DNA of 28,859 bases from Cristatella mucedo. Its lineage: Eukaryota; Bryozoa; Phylactolaemata; Cristatellidae. Every line of letters begins with the position of its first letter. The stretch's first letter is position 1. The position numbers and the translations under genes are program-made. The stretch is from positions 1-28,859 of the forward strand of contig WPIO01000537.1 in assembly GCA_009760855.2 (NCBI GenBank). The letters are read 5' to 3'. Shown in pieces: positions 1-11,600 of the stretch. Under the pieces are notes generated by a model. The model was given only the letters and a program-made list of their open reading frames with translations, searched no databases and was not told where the DNA came from.

Positions 1-1616
1 GGATCATTCAATGCATATTTACTCCATCACGCGATCTTCCAATGGGTCCATTTCTATGTGCCACCTGTGTACTAGCACCCACGCCTCGTGTATGTGAATG
101 TTAGGCTACATCCGTCAGTGTTTATTCGTCGTTAACTGAGGCATACATGTAGGCCATCACTATTGGCCGATTGGCGTGATATCTGGCGAAGGTTTCTTAA
201 ACGGACCTTTTGTGCTGGTAATGAGAGCCACATTCACGCATCGAAGCTAAGGAGATTGCAGGATTGGCGACACTGCTGACGTGCATTCCAGGCCTAGTCG
301 TCAAAGATCAAAAGCAATTGAATTGGGCTCTTAGCACATCACGTGAAAATAATAATGTACAGATTGCAGAGATACGCCATCCGACTGAGCTGCAAGCGCT
401 TTATAGGCACTTTCACAGCTTCTGGTATAGAGAACGCATTGAACTGGGCTATCACAGCCACATACACTGATAGGGGCTACAGGTCTGCTGTTGAATGGCC
501 TGGCCAGGCAGATCATAAGCATGAGCCAGTCTTTGACGAATCTCATGTGACCCCACCGATGATGTGCATTCACAAAAATATACAATGTTACGCTAATAGC
601 TGGACGTCTCACATCATAGTGGGAAGGCAGTGCTGCTGATTTCCAAAAGCATCAAGTGCTGCTCCAACCAATGCAGGCAACAGAAATGAGAGCCGAAGCA
701 TCCTCTAAATACTGTATCTCAATGAGTGTCGGATCATACCACTGCACGCTTCCCACAGGGCAGCCAAGGAGTAGCTGGACATAAAAAAAAAGAATGATGG
801 CAAAGATATCAGTTGCAAAACACAAACAGCCTAGTGCTCATGCCTCTGACACTAGGACTAGGAGAAATTGGCAAGCAAAAAGCAGATCAAGACACGTATC
901 AGCTCAACTAGGCGCTGGGGTCCAATCTAGGAAGATCAGTACGAAATGGAGCAGCAGCACTGCAAGGGGGATGGGTGATCAAGTTCATTCTTCTGACTGC
1001 CAGCTTGTGTGCGACAATGCGGCTAGTTCAGGCTTTGGACACAGGTCTGCAACAACTTAACGTCAGAGAAAACACAAGCATTACAATATATTAGCTGATT
1101 TAACTGCCTTATTTATATGGCTATAGAAAGCCCTAATGGCTACTAGCCACTGATTGCAGTTAACTATAAAGGATCTCTCACTGTTGTATTCGAACCCACG
1201 ACCTGGCTCGTGAAGAGCAAGGACCTTACCTCCTGGGCTAGCGAATTGATTTCCATTAAAATTCTTAGGATAAGAGCTCTTTTTGGCTAAAATGCGCGTA
1301 CGATGAAGGTCAGCACAGTCCAGCCAGGACGACTCCCACGTTATAGTTTACCTCTGCTTACAACGATGATCAGGTCCAAGCAGGTTTTCAGAATTATCTT
1401 AAAGCTTTCAGGTCTAGCTTTGCTAGCAGCTGCCATGGTCTGCTATCATTTGTTAGTTAAATTAATTGAAAAGAAGCTCAATTGCGTCACACTTTGACTT
1501 ATCAATAGCACTCCACATTGGCATCTAGTCGATCCTGGTAGCATTTACATGATGACCGTCACAGTGATGGCCAGATTTTCCTCAATTTTGATCTCGATCA
1601 ATCTTTGTCCTTGCAG
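1..1616. other. Upstream region, no supported exon
   Basis: Open frames of 60-98 codons occur at 264-639, 794-1060 and 1303-1497, but none shows an ankyrin turn, good splice sites or a recognisable domain. The exon that must precede exon 1 (ending in phase 0) was not found and probably lies outside the window. The SINE-like remnant at 1180-1250 is the only repeat seen. Confidence 0.5.
1180..1250 (-). repeat. tRNA-derived SINE-like remnant
   Basis: On the - strand the sequence has a tRNA-like A box (TAGCCCAGGAGGTAAGG, 1241-1225) and, about 30 nt on, a B box with the core GGGTTCGAAT (1198-1189). Spacing fits an RNA polymerase III internal promoter. The arms do not fold into a complete cloverleaf, so this is a SINE head or tRNA relic and not a functional tRNA. 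The 3' border is not visible. Confidence 0.42.
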
Positions 1617-1721
1617 GCCCTGTTACGAAGCGGCGTAGAAGTTGACTGCAGAGATCGCCAGCTCATGACACCGCTTCATGACGCTGTACTCAGTGGATCT
1701 GAGTATGCCTGTGCTCTCCTG
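1617..1721 (+). CDS. Ankyrin exon 1 (35 codons)
   Basis: An exon of 105 nt, phase 0 at both ends, following a pyrimidine-rich acceptor ending TTGCAG and ending before GTATAC. It reads as the end of one repeat (ALLRSGVEVDCRD) followed by a repeat start (LMTPLHDAVLSGSEYACALL). The TPLHDA turn is the ankyrin signature. The reading frame stays open past the donor for only a few codons and then meets a stop, which supports splicing at 1722. A preceding exon ending in phase 0 must exist, because the first repeat lacks its beginning. I found none in the upstream 1.6 kb. Confidence 0.75.
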
Positions 1722-1864
1722 GTATACTGGGCATGCGCTTATTACTAAGGACACATTCATGAGGCTGCAATCTTTTCCTGGCAAATAACTAAACGAATTG
1801 TGTGACTGCTCCGAATCTATTAAATGAATAATGCAAAGCTGTGGTCGCTGTGCTAAATTTCTAG

Positions 1865-1967
1865 ATTAGTCAAGGCGCTAATGCTTGTGTGAAAGATATC
1901 AGCCTGCGAACACCCCTGATGATGGCTAGTGCTGAAGGCTTCGTCGGAATAATTGAAGCTTTATTAG
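1865..1967 (+). CDS. Ankyrin exon 2
   Basis: An exon of 103 nt starting in phase 0 after a T-rich acceptor (TTTCTAG) and ending in phase 1 before a near-consensus donor, GTAAGC. It continues the repeat begun in exon 1: the junction reads ACALL then ISQGANACVKD. It then starts another with LRTPLMMASAEGFVGIIEALL. The intron before it is only 143 nt. An in-frame TAG is part of the acceptor, so the exon cannot extend upstream. Confidence 0.8.
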
Positions 1968-2341
1968 GTAAGCTCTCTCGATTGGCACCGCAGAGCTTTG
2001 CAGTAAGATGTGCCTAGCATTCCATTTGTGTTATACGTTAAATTTTCTTATATCACAATTCAACATTCGAATTGTGCAGACTCTTTATTCAGCATGCTGC
2101 CTAGTACAAACTACGGCAAGTAATAGAATATCAAATTATTTATCAAAAGCAATTGTCATCAATCTTAAATATTATATGAGATCATAATAGCGAATGTATT
2201 CTAACAACAAAAACTTCACTATCATACCTATTTTGCAAAATTTAATTTTCTGCAGAAAAACTATTGAATGAATAATCATTTTTTGGTAGCACTATTGTTA
2301 ACCAGACAACAAGTTGCAAGTAACAGTTTTTATTTCCACAG

Positions 2342-2496
2342 CCAAAGCATCCTCCACTTTATCCGACGACTTATCAAGTCATCTTAACGCTCAGGATGAC
2401 GAAGGCGCAACAGCTATGCACTCTGCTGTTCAGAACGGATTCCTTCCAGCAATCAAATGCCTCAAAAAGTTCGGAGCTAGTTGTGAAATACAAAAA
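2342..2496 (+). CDS. Ankyrin exon 3
   Basis: An exon of 155 nt after the acceptor TTTCCACAG and before the consensus donor GTAAGT. Its first two bases complete a split Ala codon with the G left by exon 2, so the phases agree. It has a linker rich in Ser and Asp (residues about 2-14), then a clear repeat: HLNAQDDEGATAMHSAVQNG, then FLPAIKCLKKFGASCEIQK. The linker of about a dozen residues between repeats is unusual for a regular ankyrin array but fits the irregular spacing in TRPA1. It ends in phase 0. Confidence 0.85.
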
Positions 2497-5376
2497 GTAA
2501 GTTTCACTCAGCATAGCAATTATCACCCCAAATACAATGGATGTAGAACAGATAGGATATATAGGTGTGTGGTGTCTGGGTGTGTGTGGTAGTGTGGGGT
2601 GTTTCATATAAAAGACAAAAAGAGGCTTTGAGTTGTTAAAGCGCTCAGCCCGATCAAAATTATTAATATTCCTTCCATGGAATGAGGACTCAAAGAAGAG
2701 GAGACTAATCAACAATTTAATACTACGTAATCCGATTAAATAATGCTGTGCTACAAACTCTTTTATGAATAGAATCAACTCGATGCAATGAACAGTAGCC
2801 AAATATCCAAAATCTGGTATGTTAAGTTTTATTCCTTTCAGTATTCATGTTTAAAATATCACAAGGTGAGAACGTTAGTTTATTTCGTAGGGCATTTGCG
2901 GAATTTCCTGGAGTGCTCGAGAGTTTGGTGGTAATCTTGTCTTATACATGCAAGGGTTTACTCAGTTATCTTTTTATTACCCTTTCAAAAAACGACGCGT
3001 GAGGCCAGCCAGATATTGATTAGGGTGCCATGTTTCAACATTTTGCGTCGTGGACACCTAGAGAACACCCTGGATACACATTTCTCGAAAAATCCACCAG
3101 CTGTGGGATCGTGTTACAGAAAAGTGACTAACTTTTTTGTTGGCTCGGCGGCACTTTCGGACGGTCACGGTAAATTTTTTTTGGCCCGTGTGGGTAATTG
3201 ACTCGATCCTTTGTCCGTAATCCACGTCTTGTCGCTTTGGAGTCCCTAATATACTATGTTGCCTAATTTTTCCGCACCCCACTCGCAAACTAGGCACGGC
3301 CTGCTTTTTTGTGGCTTCCAATCAGGAGTCTCAAATAACGCCTGTCCGTGTAGGCAATTTATATCTGTGAATGGAAGGTCCATGCAGGGTCTCGGTTCCA
3401 CGATGGTGCGGCTGTATATCACACTTGGTGAAGAGGAAACATCCATAAGCTAAGTAGCTGGCATTCGCACGACATCCATGCGAGTATTGTATTTTCATCA
3501 GTTTTACTTCTCAAATTGGTCTGGTAGATTTAGTGGGATTTACGAGCTGTAAGGAAAAAACAATTACATTACGAACACTGTTGCACAGGCAAATACGAGA
3601 TTATTTTTATATGTTGACTCAAAGTTACCACATAGCGCTCAGACTAGGGTAAATGCAGACCTATTCTAGACTGCTGTGTCAGCTGGTAGGTATGGACATA
3701 AATTCACTTTTGTCAGTACTATGGACTGTAAGGGTATTAAACCCACTTAGGGTTATATTAATAAATTAGGAAGTTAAGATAACTGCTACATTCGTGTTAC
3801 ACTATGGAACTATGAGTCGCTCAATTTTCTTTGGTTGTTGATCAGAGAGACTATTAAACAAAGATCAAAAGGTTTGCGCTTAACATATTGCTACGCTTCT
3901 TCCTGTATGCCAGGATCTTTTTTAAGCACCGCGAAACTATAATCGTGTACGTTTGGTTGTTCTCAGTTATTTGACATGCAAGGCTTGCAAAGTCTAAGAT
4001 TCTTTTTGATTAGTGTACAACTTATTTGATTTGGTTTATTGAGATATTCCACTGTGTTAATAACTTGTCTGTAATCAATATTTGGAGAGTTGTGATTATT
4101 GACCTCTCACCTCTAATTGCCACATGACAATTCTAGAACGTGTTTTTTAATCTATGTATTTAATTTTATGCTTAAAATTAATCTTGAAATACGTGTTTTT
4201 ATCGTATAGTAAAAGGTCTGTTTGGAAAAGTCCATCACAGTATTGTTCCATGGTAATATTTTTATGTAGACGTTCAAGGCCCTCGTTAACTATTGTCTGC
4301 AGATGGAGGTTAGGAAGATGTCGGTGTGGAATTTTGTAATAATAATAATGATTTCTTTTAGGTAGAGCTGTAAAGAGAAAAGTCAGATCTCTGTCCTTGG
4401 TATCTGTGATGCTCTCTGAAGTGAAAGAGGAGACAAATCAACTTTCTTAATGGCATGTGTGTTACCGTGCCTTGCGACACTATTAGCAAAAACAACAGGG
4501 ATTATTATAGTTATGGCAAGCATTTACTTTAAAAGCATGCTAGAAGGACACTCGGGGCTACCGGTTATTAGCTAATTTTTTTTAGGAAACAAAGGAGGAG
4601 TAAATCATGCCTAAGCGTGTAATTTGTCAGTATTAAAATCAATTTTGCAATAAAGCCAATGGCCATATGAGGCGGACTACGGTTTCCTTTCGGAAGAGGC
4701 ATGCAAAAAGTTACCTGCTATGCTACTAAACAACGCAAAATGTCCTGGTATTCCTCAGTTGCTACACGCCGAAGATTCGTCGCATAAGCCCCACATTTAG
4801 CACCATTCAAGGAAGGTGGAAATTTGTCTACTCTTATGGACGGCCGTAGTGTAATCAATGAGACAGATTTAAGCATTTGAGTGCTCTTTTGTCCGGAACT
4901 AGTAATCGGGCTTTGCAATACGAACTGTGCTGCCCGTTAACAGGAACTGACGACGAAAGTTTCTAGGCTGCAGTGAGGAAATTTTGCCCGTAAAAAACAG
5001 ACCAATTCCAAAGGTCAATTGAGGGCAATCAGTTTTTTTTGTTAGATCTAACATTAAACGCACCACCGGACAGTGAAAAAATATTAAAAATGAAAAAGTA
5101 CGTAAGACTGTGGGGGTCTCTTAACTTCAATAAAAAATTTGCTTATGTGTCAGACTTAAAACAAAAAAACTGCCAATCGCTTACTAAAAACTGGTGGAAA
5201 CTTGTCGGCGGGGTAGAACACAAGGGGGGCGGGAAAAAAAAGAGTGTTACCTTGTAATGATTGGTGTATTTAAAAATTCGCAAGCTAACTGGAGAAACTT
5301 GTTCTGCATTTCAGCAGCTAATTGGCCATAAAAAAAAAGTTTACAGGGACATTCGTCCTAATTTACAGACGGACAG
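2497..5376. other. Intron between exons 3 and 4
   Basis: AT-rich sequence with scattered short open frames and no recognised domain. It holds a GT-rich repeat near its start. No further ankyrin exon is required here, because phases and repeat order join exon 3 to exon 4. Confidence 0.55.
2566..2602 (+). repeat. GT-rich simple repeat
   Basis: An imperfect GTGTG stretch just downstream of ankyrin exon 3, inside the intron. It has no other apparent feature. Confidence 0.75.
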
Positions 5377-5435
5377 TGGAGGGCCATTACTGACGCGCGG
5401 AGATACAAAAATGGAGACACACCTCTGCCACACAG
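5377..5435 (+). CDS. Ankyrin exon 4 (short, start uncertain)
   Basis: A candidate exon of 59 nt, phase 0 to phase 2. Its 3' part reads KNGDTPLPH and its last two bases (AG) join the first G of exon 5 to give Arg, so the repeat continues as RATVLDRLECATILIAK. The NGDTPL turn is what a repeat needs between exon 3 and exon 5, and the donor GTACTT falls at the required phase. The start is a guess: the acceptor at 5376 (GGACAG) is the only one nearby giving phase 0, but it adds about 11 residues (WRAITDARRYK) unlike a repeat. PLPH in place of the usual PLH looks like a 3-base insertion or drift. The intron before it is about 2.9 kb. Confidence 0.5.
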
Positions 5436-5676
5436 GTACTTTGGCATTGTAGTAATGGAGCACGGAGCAACAAGTTTTTTTTGCATATGGGCATTTCCGG
5501 GCTTAAGATGAAACTCGTGCGTTGGAGATCACTTTTCACGTTTCATGCCACAGTATTTTCTCTTTGCTACAAAAATATCACTGAGGCTAAAAAAGCAATC
5601 CAGGCGTTGCAATGAAAACAGATTTCCATTATTTGAAGCTTTGACAAACTTTTATTTAGTCTTTTTTAATTTACAG

Positions 5677-5725
5677 GGCAACGGTTCTGGATAGATTGGA
5701 ATGTGCCACAATTCTAATTGCCAAG
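5677..5725 (+). CDS. Ankyrin exon 5 (16 codons plus 1 base)
   Basis: A short exon of 49 nt between an excellent acceptor (T-rich tract, then TTTACAG) and a donor GTAAGA. The first G completes a codon from exon 4, and 16 codons follow (ATVLDRLECATILIAK), ending in phase 0. The sequence is the second helix pair of an ankyrin repeat and runs straight into the GADIEAID that opens exon 6. Splice sites, phase and motif all agree. If it is read in phase 0 from its start it hits a stop at once, so a phase-2 upstream exon is required. Confidence 0.68.
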
Positions 5726-8163
5726 GTAAGACAATTATATTTTATTATTTGTTAATCATGACCATTTGTATTAGAAGAACACAAACGTCTCATTAAAACT
5801 GTTCTGGGCGAGTATAGCAACATTCAACTAAAAATACCATGAACATTAAAGACCGTGGTGAACTTCTATTAATTTAAAAATGTTTTACTTAATTATTGTG
5901 ATGAAATTTAAATATTGAAACTCACCTTTAAACGTATGGAAATTAGGCTATTGGGATAATTGTAAAGAGTTTAATTCTCTATGCGGTCAATTCTGAAAGG
6001 CTGCCGTATAAGAAGAATCCATTGAGTAATTTTGATTTATGCATTCGTTAACACAGCATTAGCTCACTATAAAAATTCACATTGCAATCTAGTCATGCGA
6101 AGCTTCTAAATTTTAATGTTACCTTCGAGAATATTCTGCTCCAACCTGCTGTGCGATGAGTGGAAGTGAGTGCAGCATTCTTTTCGATATTTCTTTTAAA
6201 ATTTTACTTAGCATCATCTGGTAATTATTTTCCGATGGTTTTTTCTATAATGCTCAAATAACCTTTCTCTTCCGGGTTAAATTAGCGGAATGAACTACCA
6301 CTTAATATTTCAAATGCTTATGATGCTTCACTTATGCAATGCTCTAAAAGTTTGCTCCACTTTTGCAATACTCAATTAATAATGATTACCGTAATTGGTC
6401 ATTTTATGTGCCAGAATAATACTAAATCTTGTTTCGGATGCCTCTTAACTTGCTGTAAGAATATCAGTAATAAAAGATTAGTGACATGCATGATAAAAGT
6501 CTGGAAAACCAATTAGGAATTATGCTTAGGTCAGCATTATCAAAGAAACATGGAAACTCATGGCCACCGTTTAGAGAGATCTCTCAACAGTATTATGCAC
6601 TGAATACTGAATAATTAACCATGCGAAGCTTACGAATTAAAGAAGTGCTCACTGAGGAGTAGGAAAAGCTGACTAGAACAGCTGGGTGTTCGGCTGAAAC
6701 TTAAGTGCTGGCAATAGTACTCGCAAGTCGTGGCCATTGTCACCAGAGATTTCCAGGGTATATGTGCACGTGAGCAGAAGCATTTATAACTAAAAGATTA
6801 CAATTTAATCCAACTGACGAAGAGATGAAGAGATGACTGAGGAGCAGATACTTGCGAGAGCTTCGTGGAGGAGCAGAGAGTTCAGATTGGTCAGCTGGTG
6901 GGAGTGAGTGAAGTGTTCTGTAAGCCAACTGGGGGATATTTAAATTGCTTTGTTACTATATTGAGAGCCAATGAGTTTAGACATAGGTTGAGTGCAGTAG
7001 CAGGTACGCCTATGAAGACAGAACAGACAAGGTTATCAGTATTGCTCTTGTTGGACGATCAGGTGCGCAGACCGTGAGTTTTGACTAAAGCGATCCCTAG
7101 TAATGCATAATCGATACCACAAACGTGCGAATTAGTTTGGTTGCCGTAATCAAATCTAAGCAAGCCCTAATTTTGATAGGTCTCCTTAGTTGAATTCAGG
7201 CCGACTTTTTCTGGAGGCACTGTGTTTATCTAAGGACTATTAGTTTTGGAACGGTACCCCTAGATTAGGGCCGGCCACAACGGGATGGGTGCCAGATGAA
7301 CCAATCTTGTGTACGAGTTCTTTCAAGTTCGTTATGGCACTGGGTTTGCTAATTACTATTAGTTTAGTCTAATCATTAGGCTTTTAAGCTTCAATTAAGC
7401 TTCAGGTAGCTAGTAGCCTTCCGAATGTAAATATGGCCTACCCAGGGTGCAAAAGATTTAAGTAAGCTGAATGAGTAGCAAAGCCTAGAGGGGTCAAAGG
7501 ATAAGTAGAGCTTGCTGTGTCGTCTGAGTTGAAATGAAAGCCGAGACTTCCTTTTGCAATGACATGGACCAAAATAAAAGTAGGGACAGTGAAAAGAAGT
7601 TTTCCAGAGACCTAGTAGGAGGTATCCCGTATTTAAATGGCTTCTTAGACGACCAACGGCCATTTGCATCTACGCTCAGACATTCTTTTAAGGTAGGACC
7701 TAGCCGTTTTAACTATGTATCAGTGATACCTAGGCTTTTAGAGATGCACGCTAGAAAGGTTTTTTGGTTGCATGCTTTCAAATGCGGATAATTGACTCGG
7801 GAACTTACTAAATTGCTAAATTTGTATCACGTGTTTGAACATTGTGCGAGAAGAGTGCGAAAAAGTAATTAATTTTGGCCAATTTAAAAAAGAGCAACTA
7901 CTGGCACTTGGTAAATTAACTCATTAACTCTGAATTAATTGTAAATCTTGACACAAATATGCTGCTGCCTTAAAACTGCCTGAGCATATCCAATCCCTAC
8001 GATATTTAGAAACAGTCATTAATATGATCTGCAAGTTCATTTAGGTTCGATTATTTTGCTATATGGCATATGTCCTTGGCTGTTATTTTTTTTACTGTCA
8101 ACAAAACCAGCTTAGACAATTTGATACACACTCAACTACAAGTAGATTGATTTGTATTTTTAG
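5726..8163. other. Intron between exons 5 and 6
   Basis: AT-rich intron. Exon 5 (phase 0 end) joins exon 6 (phase 0 start) inside one repeat, so no coding sequence is missing. The open frame at 7534-7791 looks like chance. Confidence 0.65.
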
Positions 8164-8382
8164 GGCGCCGACATCGAAGCAATCGATTCGGCTAGAATGA
8201 CGCCACTGCTCTGTGCGGCAAACAAGGGTCACGCGGAGACACTACAGTATCTGCTGGATTTGGGTGCCAGCATAACAGCAATTGACAGCTCTTTGAACAC
8301 TGCTTTGCATTTTGCCGTAGCTGTCAGGAGCAGTGAATGTGTACGCCGATTGCTAGCATCGCCCAAGGAGCCGGATTCGAAG
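8164..8382 (+). CDS. Ankyrin exon 6 (73 codons, two full repeats)
   Basis: The best supported exon: 219 nt, phase 0 at both ends, after the T-rich acceptor TTTTTAG and before GTATCG. It encodes the end of one repeat (GADIEAID), a complete repeat starting MTPLLCAANKGHAETLQYLL and ending DLGASITAID, and then a third starting NTALHFAVAVRSSECVRRLL. It finishes in an acidic and basic stretch, ASPKEPDSK. Canonical ankyrin residues are present: TPL and TAL turns, GH before helix 2, LL and GA at the finger. The lower AT content of the exon contrasts with the surrounding introns. Confidence 0.92.
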
Positions 8383-8547
8383 GTATCGGCTCCAGACAAT
8401 CATTCAAATCAAGCTCTCTCTTCTATTTGAACATATAAGTCTCTCGGCATGTTGTGAAGTTGTTTTCAAAGTCCTTAGTAGCGTGTAGCACATGTAGTTA
8501 CGCTCTCGTGCCGTCAAGTGGAGCTCATACGCGGTCTCCTATTGCAG

Positions 8548-8705
8548 GATAGACTTGTGAACGCCAAAGACGTGCGCGATCAGACGCCAGTTCACATATG
8601 TGCACGAATTGGAGATAGCGATTCTCTTGCTATGCTGATTGCTGCAGGCGGAAATCTGGCAGCTAAAGACGATGAAGAGAAAGCGCCTCTCCACGTGGCT
8701 GCTCA
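8548..8705 (+). CDS. Ankyrin exon 7 (donor side uncertain)
   Basis: After the acceptor CTATTGCAG, phase 0, it reads DRLVNAKDVRDQTPVHICAR, then IGDSDSLAMLIAAGGNLAAKD, then DEEKAPLHVAA: one full repeat and the start of another. The pattern PVHICAR, then a finger, then KAPLHVAA resembles consecutive repeats in TRPA1. The donor is the weak part. A GT at 8706 (CA before GTATGC) gives phase 2 and joins the next candidate exon; without splicing the frame runs six more codons to a TAG at 8722. So either an intron starts at 8706, or the protein or a pseudogene ends here. Confidence 0.88.
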
Positions 8706-10972
8706 GTATGCTGATGATGCCTAGCAGTGATGGCTGCTCGCACCCACTATTGCACCTGTGTGTGTGTATCTAATTAACTAATTAGTGGATGCAAAATCAG
8801 TGCCGTCCATTGATAATTTCTAATCCAAGCCAAGCTAAAGCTAAGCCAGTAGTTTAAATTTCTTATTACGTTCATTCTTCTTCTTCGCAGCCACTAAACT
8901 TTGATTCTAAAGTATAGGCCTGAAATTTTTCGTAAATACCACTAGTGATTAACTGTGCGATTGCATCTTCCTAATTCACTTAGTTTGATACTGGTAACTG
9001 TATCAACTATTCTAAACCAAAGAAAAGATGTCCGGATAAAACAAATTTGGGTCTAGGTCTTCAAATGTATTATTGACGCTGCTAGCAGAGGAAAAATATA
9101 ATCTCGGGCGCTTGAGGTTTATTGTGAAATAGGGGCTGCACTTGGGAGTCTTAAAGCACAAAATTACCATGATGATTGGGCTTGGGATGTGCTCTTCAGA
9201 TGCATAAGCCACAACGATTTTAATATGCAGGGCAGTAAATGAAAAAAACAGGGTTCAGCTTAGGCTCTGTGATCTTTTAATTTGGACATGGGGGCTTAAT
9301 TTAGTTGGTAAATACAGTTATTCGATCAGCCATTGCGAGGCATAAATTTTTTAGGAGAAAAAACTTATCCATCAGCATTGTAGTAATCTCACTTTCGAAG
9401 CTTTTTAAAGTATATCTGCCAATACTGATCCGCTTCTGGATGGTACAGACATGCTACATATCAAGGTATATGACAGTCTAGATCTAGGAGTGCAGATATG
9501 GCTCTCTATTTGTCGTATTCAGAGAACCATAGATCAGCGAGTTGCAGTGTATCACTTGTTAAGGGGATTAATGGAAGGCTGGCGCTGTTTTTAGTGAAGG
9601 GAATATATGACCTAGGGAAGGCTTACTCGCGGGGAATCTTCTTCCAATTATTATCCTGGCGTAAGATGTCTTCGATATAGAAGCGAGTAAGATTTCCGGG
9701 CCTGCATCCGATATTTACTTGGAAATGTTGAAAGACAAAATTACTGTGTGTTTGTGAAACATGGGGAGATGACGAGTGTAGCCTGCAAATACGAGGGCAC
9801 CTTTCTGGCGTAATTGCGCGCGAAAGGAGCGACTAGGGGATGAGATTTAGTGATTGTCTACTACGCAATACAGTGCAAGGGTTTGGAGTTGTGTTGTGCT
9901 CCAGAGTTGTAAACGCCGTTTTATGGCGTAATTTTTGCCTTGTTGCATAAGTTTTTTTATACGAAGTCAATGCCGCATCCCATCAAATAAAAAAGACTAG
10001 GCGAAAGCGAAGTCAGGGAGCATGTAGCCTTGTATTGGTTGGATTAACAATTCTCGCAATATGCGAGGAGTACATAAAACAGGCCAACTTACTGTCTAGG
10101 CAGCATAGCGAATGAACAAAATGAATAGGGAGACGAGAAGTGCGGATTCTCTCCCGTATATCTGAAGGGAAGCAAGGCTATAGCGGTGATGTTTTAACAC
10201 GAATTTTGCGATTGATGGCATAACTGTCGGGAGTGATCAGTTTTCAGATTGCAAGAGGGGAGAAGCAAAAGCAGATAGTGGATGTTGTAATGGCCACAAA
10301 CGGCTTAATGTCCCACGCAGTAAATTGCACTGGACTTAATTCATTGATTCAGTTGACTCTAAGATGCTTTACATGAGCAAGTTAGCTATGCTCAGTACGG
10401 CTAGGGTAATAAGGTTTTTGCGGGATGGTAGTATCCATATTTACCTTCTTTAAATCCTATACTAACATAGAGTAGGCAGCCAGCTTCATCCAGAGTAGCA
10501 CGTCCGATGGGGGTTGGAGCAGATGTTCGTTGCCTGAATCGGAGGGGAGGGAGATTTTTTAATGTTGAATGGGCACTCAGGGAGGGGACTCTGGTTATAG
10601 TATCAGGCGTGCATGCGAATGGAATGAGCAGCTGAGCAAAAGCTCAGGCTTATGTTTGTGGACTGCTGGCATTACTTCTACTAGAGTTGACTTATTTACA
10701 CAGGGTAAGGCTATCTCAGGACGTATCAAACTAAAACGTTGATGGAGACGTTCACCCGACTCAATGGACCCCGAGTATCCTGTGCCTGCTTTGGAGAAAA
10801 CTAAAAGTAAATTTTGCTGAGTCACTTTATTGGTTAGCTTTATTGTTGTCTTAGAAACGAGACAACATATGAGTGCACGTTAAAGATTCTTCTGAAAGGG
10901 CCTAGGCTTATTCGTGGAGCTCAGACGACACCGATCAACCGATTGAAGGGGACTCCAATTATGCTATGAGAG
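8706..10972. other. Intron between exons 7 and 8 (if spliced)
   Basis: Contains a good-looking unused acceptor (TTCTTCTTCTTCGCAG ending at 8890) that leads into a stop in the required phase. The rest is unassigned sequence with no domain seen. Confidence 0.45.
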
Positions 10973-11048
10973 TAAGCGATTGGTCCACTTCAAGGGCGGG
11001 GTTGATATTCTTTTTGCTGAAGGAGGCAATATCGCCACAGTCCCCCAG
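10973..11048 (+). CDS. Ankyrin exon 8 (candidate)
   Basis: An open block ending at a strong donor (CCCCCAG before GTAAGA) that reads KRLVHFKGGVDILFAEGGNI then ATVPQ. VDILFAEGGNI is a typical second helix and finger of an ankyrin repeat, and it follows directly from the APLHVAA at the end of exon 7 with about three extra residues. The first base completes the split codon left by exon 7 (phase 2), and the exon ends in phase 0. The acceptor at 10972 (ATGAGAG) has no pyrimidine tract, so the 5' border could lie elsewhere, for example near 10947. Confidence 0.48.
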
Positions 11049-11246
11049 GTAAGACACAAGTTTAGAGTGTTCAGGAGGGTGACTGTCGGGGAAAGTGATT
11101 TCAAAGTGACGATTCTCGTTCATAGGAATAGTTACAGTGGAGTTGCTATAAGAGCAACTATAATGAATGTGGTTGATTACCACGTCCAATTCCCCTAGAA
11201 TGTTAAATTACAGATTTGTTGTTTTTGTTTCTTTATATTTTGATAG

Positions 11247-11326
11247 CACGCCGGCAATCGCGATCACTGGACAGTTTCCAACCATCGCTTTAAAATATTA
11301 AACTTACCAGTATCATATTCCGACAT
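11247..11326 (+). CDS. Possible ankyrin exon 9 (weak)
   Basis: An 80-nt open block after a T-rich acceptor (TTTGATAG) and before GTGAGG. It starts in phase 0 and ends in phase 2, exactly the phases needed between exons 8 and 10. It encodes HAGNRDHWTVSNHRFKILNL then PVSYSD. The residues do not show a clear ankyrin turn, so the call rests mainly on splice sites and phase. A different exon in 11049-11978, or none, is possible. Confidence 0.3.
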
Positions 11327-11544
11327 GTGAGGGTCACCATCAACAGATTGAAACTTTCATGTGCAAAAAACGGGAGCTGCGGTTGCCTAATGTTTTCACA
11401 TTTTCAGCATACAGTAACTGCACACGACTTCTGTCTTATGCCTTGAAAATGAGCGTGCACCTCGTTTGAGCCCTGCCTAATTACTACCAAGGCCAATTTA
11501 CAATGTACTCTCATATATGTTGTACATAGACCCTACTACCTAGC

Positions 11545-11600
11545 AGATAATATATTATAGTTCATATATCGCGAGTATAATATAATATGATATATATGCC
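11545..11600 (+). repeat. AT-rich inverted repeat
   Basis: TATTATA and TATAATA arms flank a centre containing ATATATCGCGAG. Such AT-rich near-palindromes are common in introns and no function is evident. Confidence 0.45.

Noticed and set aside
1303-1497. A 64-codon frame with a hydrophobic segment, possible small membrane protein.
   Set aside because: No homology, start context or splice evidence; its length is expected by chance.
5330-5452. An alternative frame reads DSGGPLL, like a trypsin active-site motif.
   Set aside because: No other serine protease residues are near; the overlapping frame gives a phase-matched ankyrin exon, so the motif is coincidence.
8875-8915. Strong acceptor (TTCTTCTTCTTCGCAG) as a start of the exon after exon 7.
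   Set aside because: In the phase required after 8705 it meets a stop within three codons, and the sequence has no ankyrin character.
11407-11470. Good acceptor (CACATTTTCAG) leading into YSNCTRLLSYALKMS, which looks slightly ankyrin-like.
   Set aside because: The readable frame needs a phase-1 upstream exon, which the chain does not provide, and no suitable donor was found.
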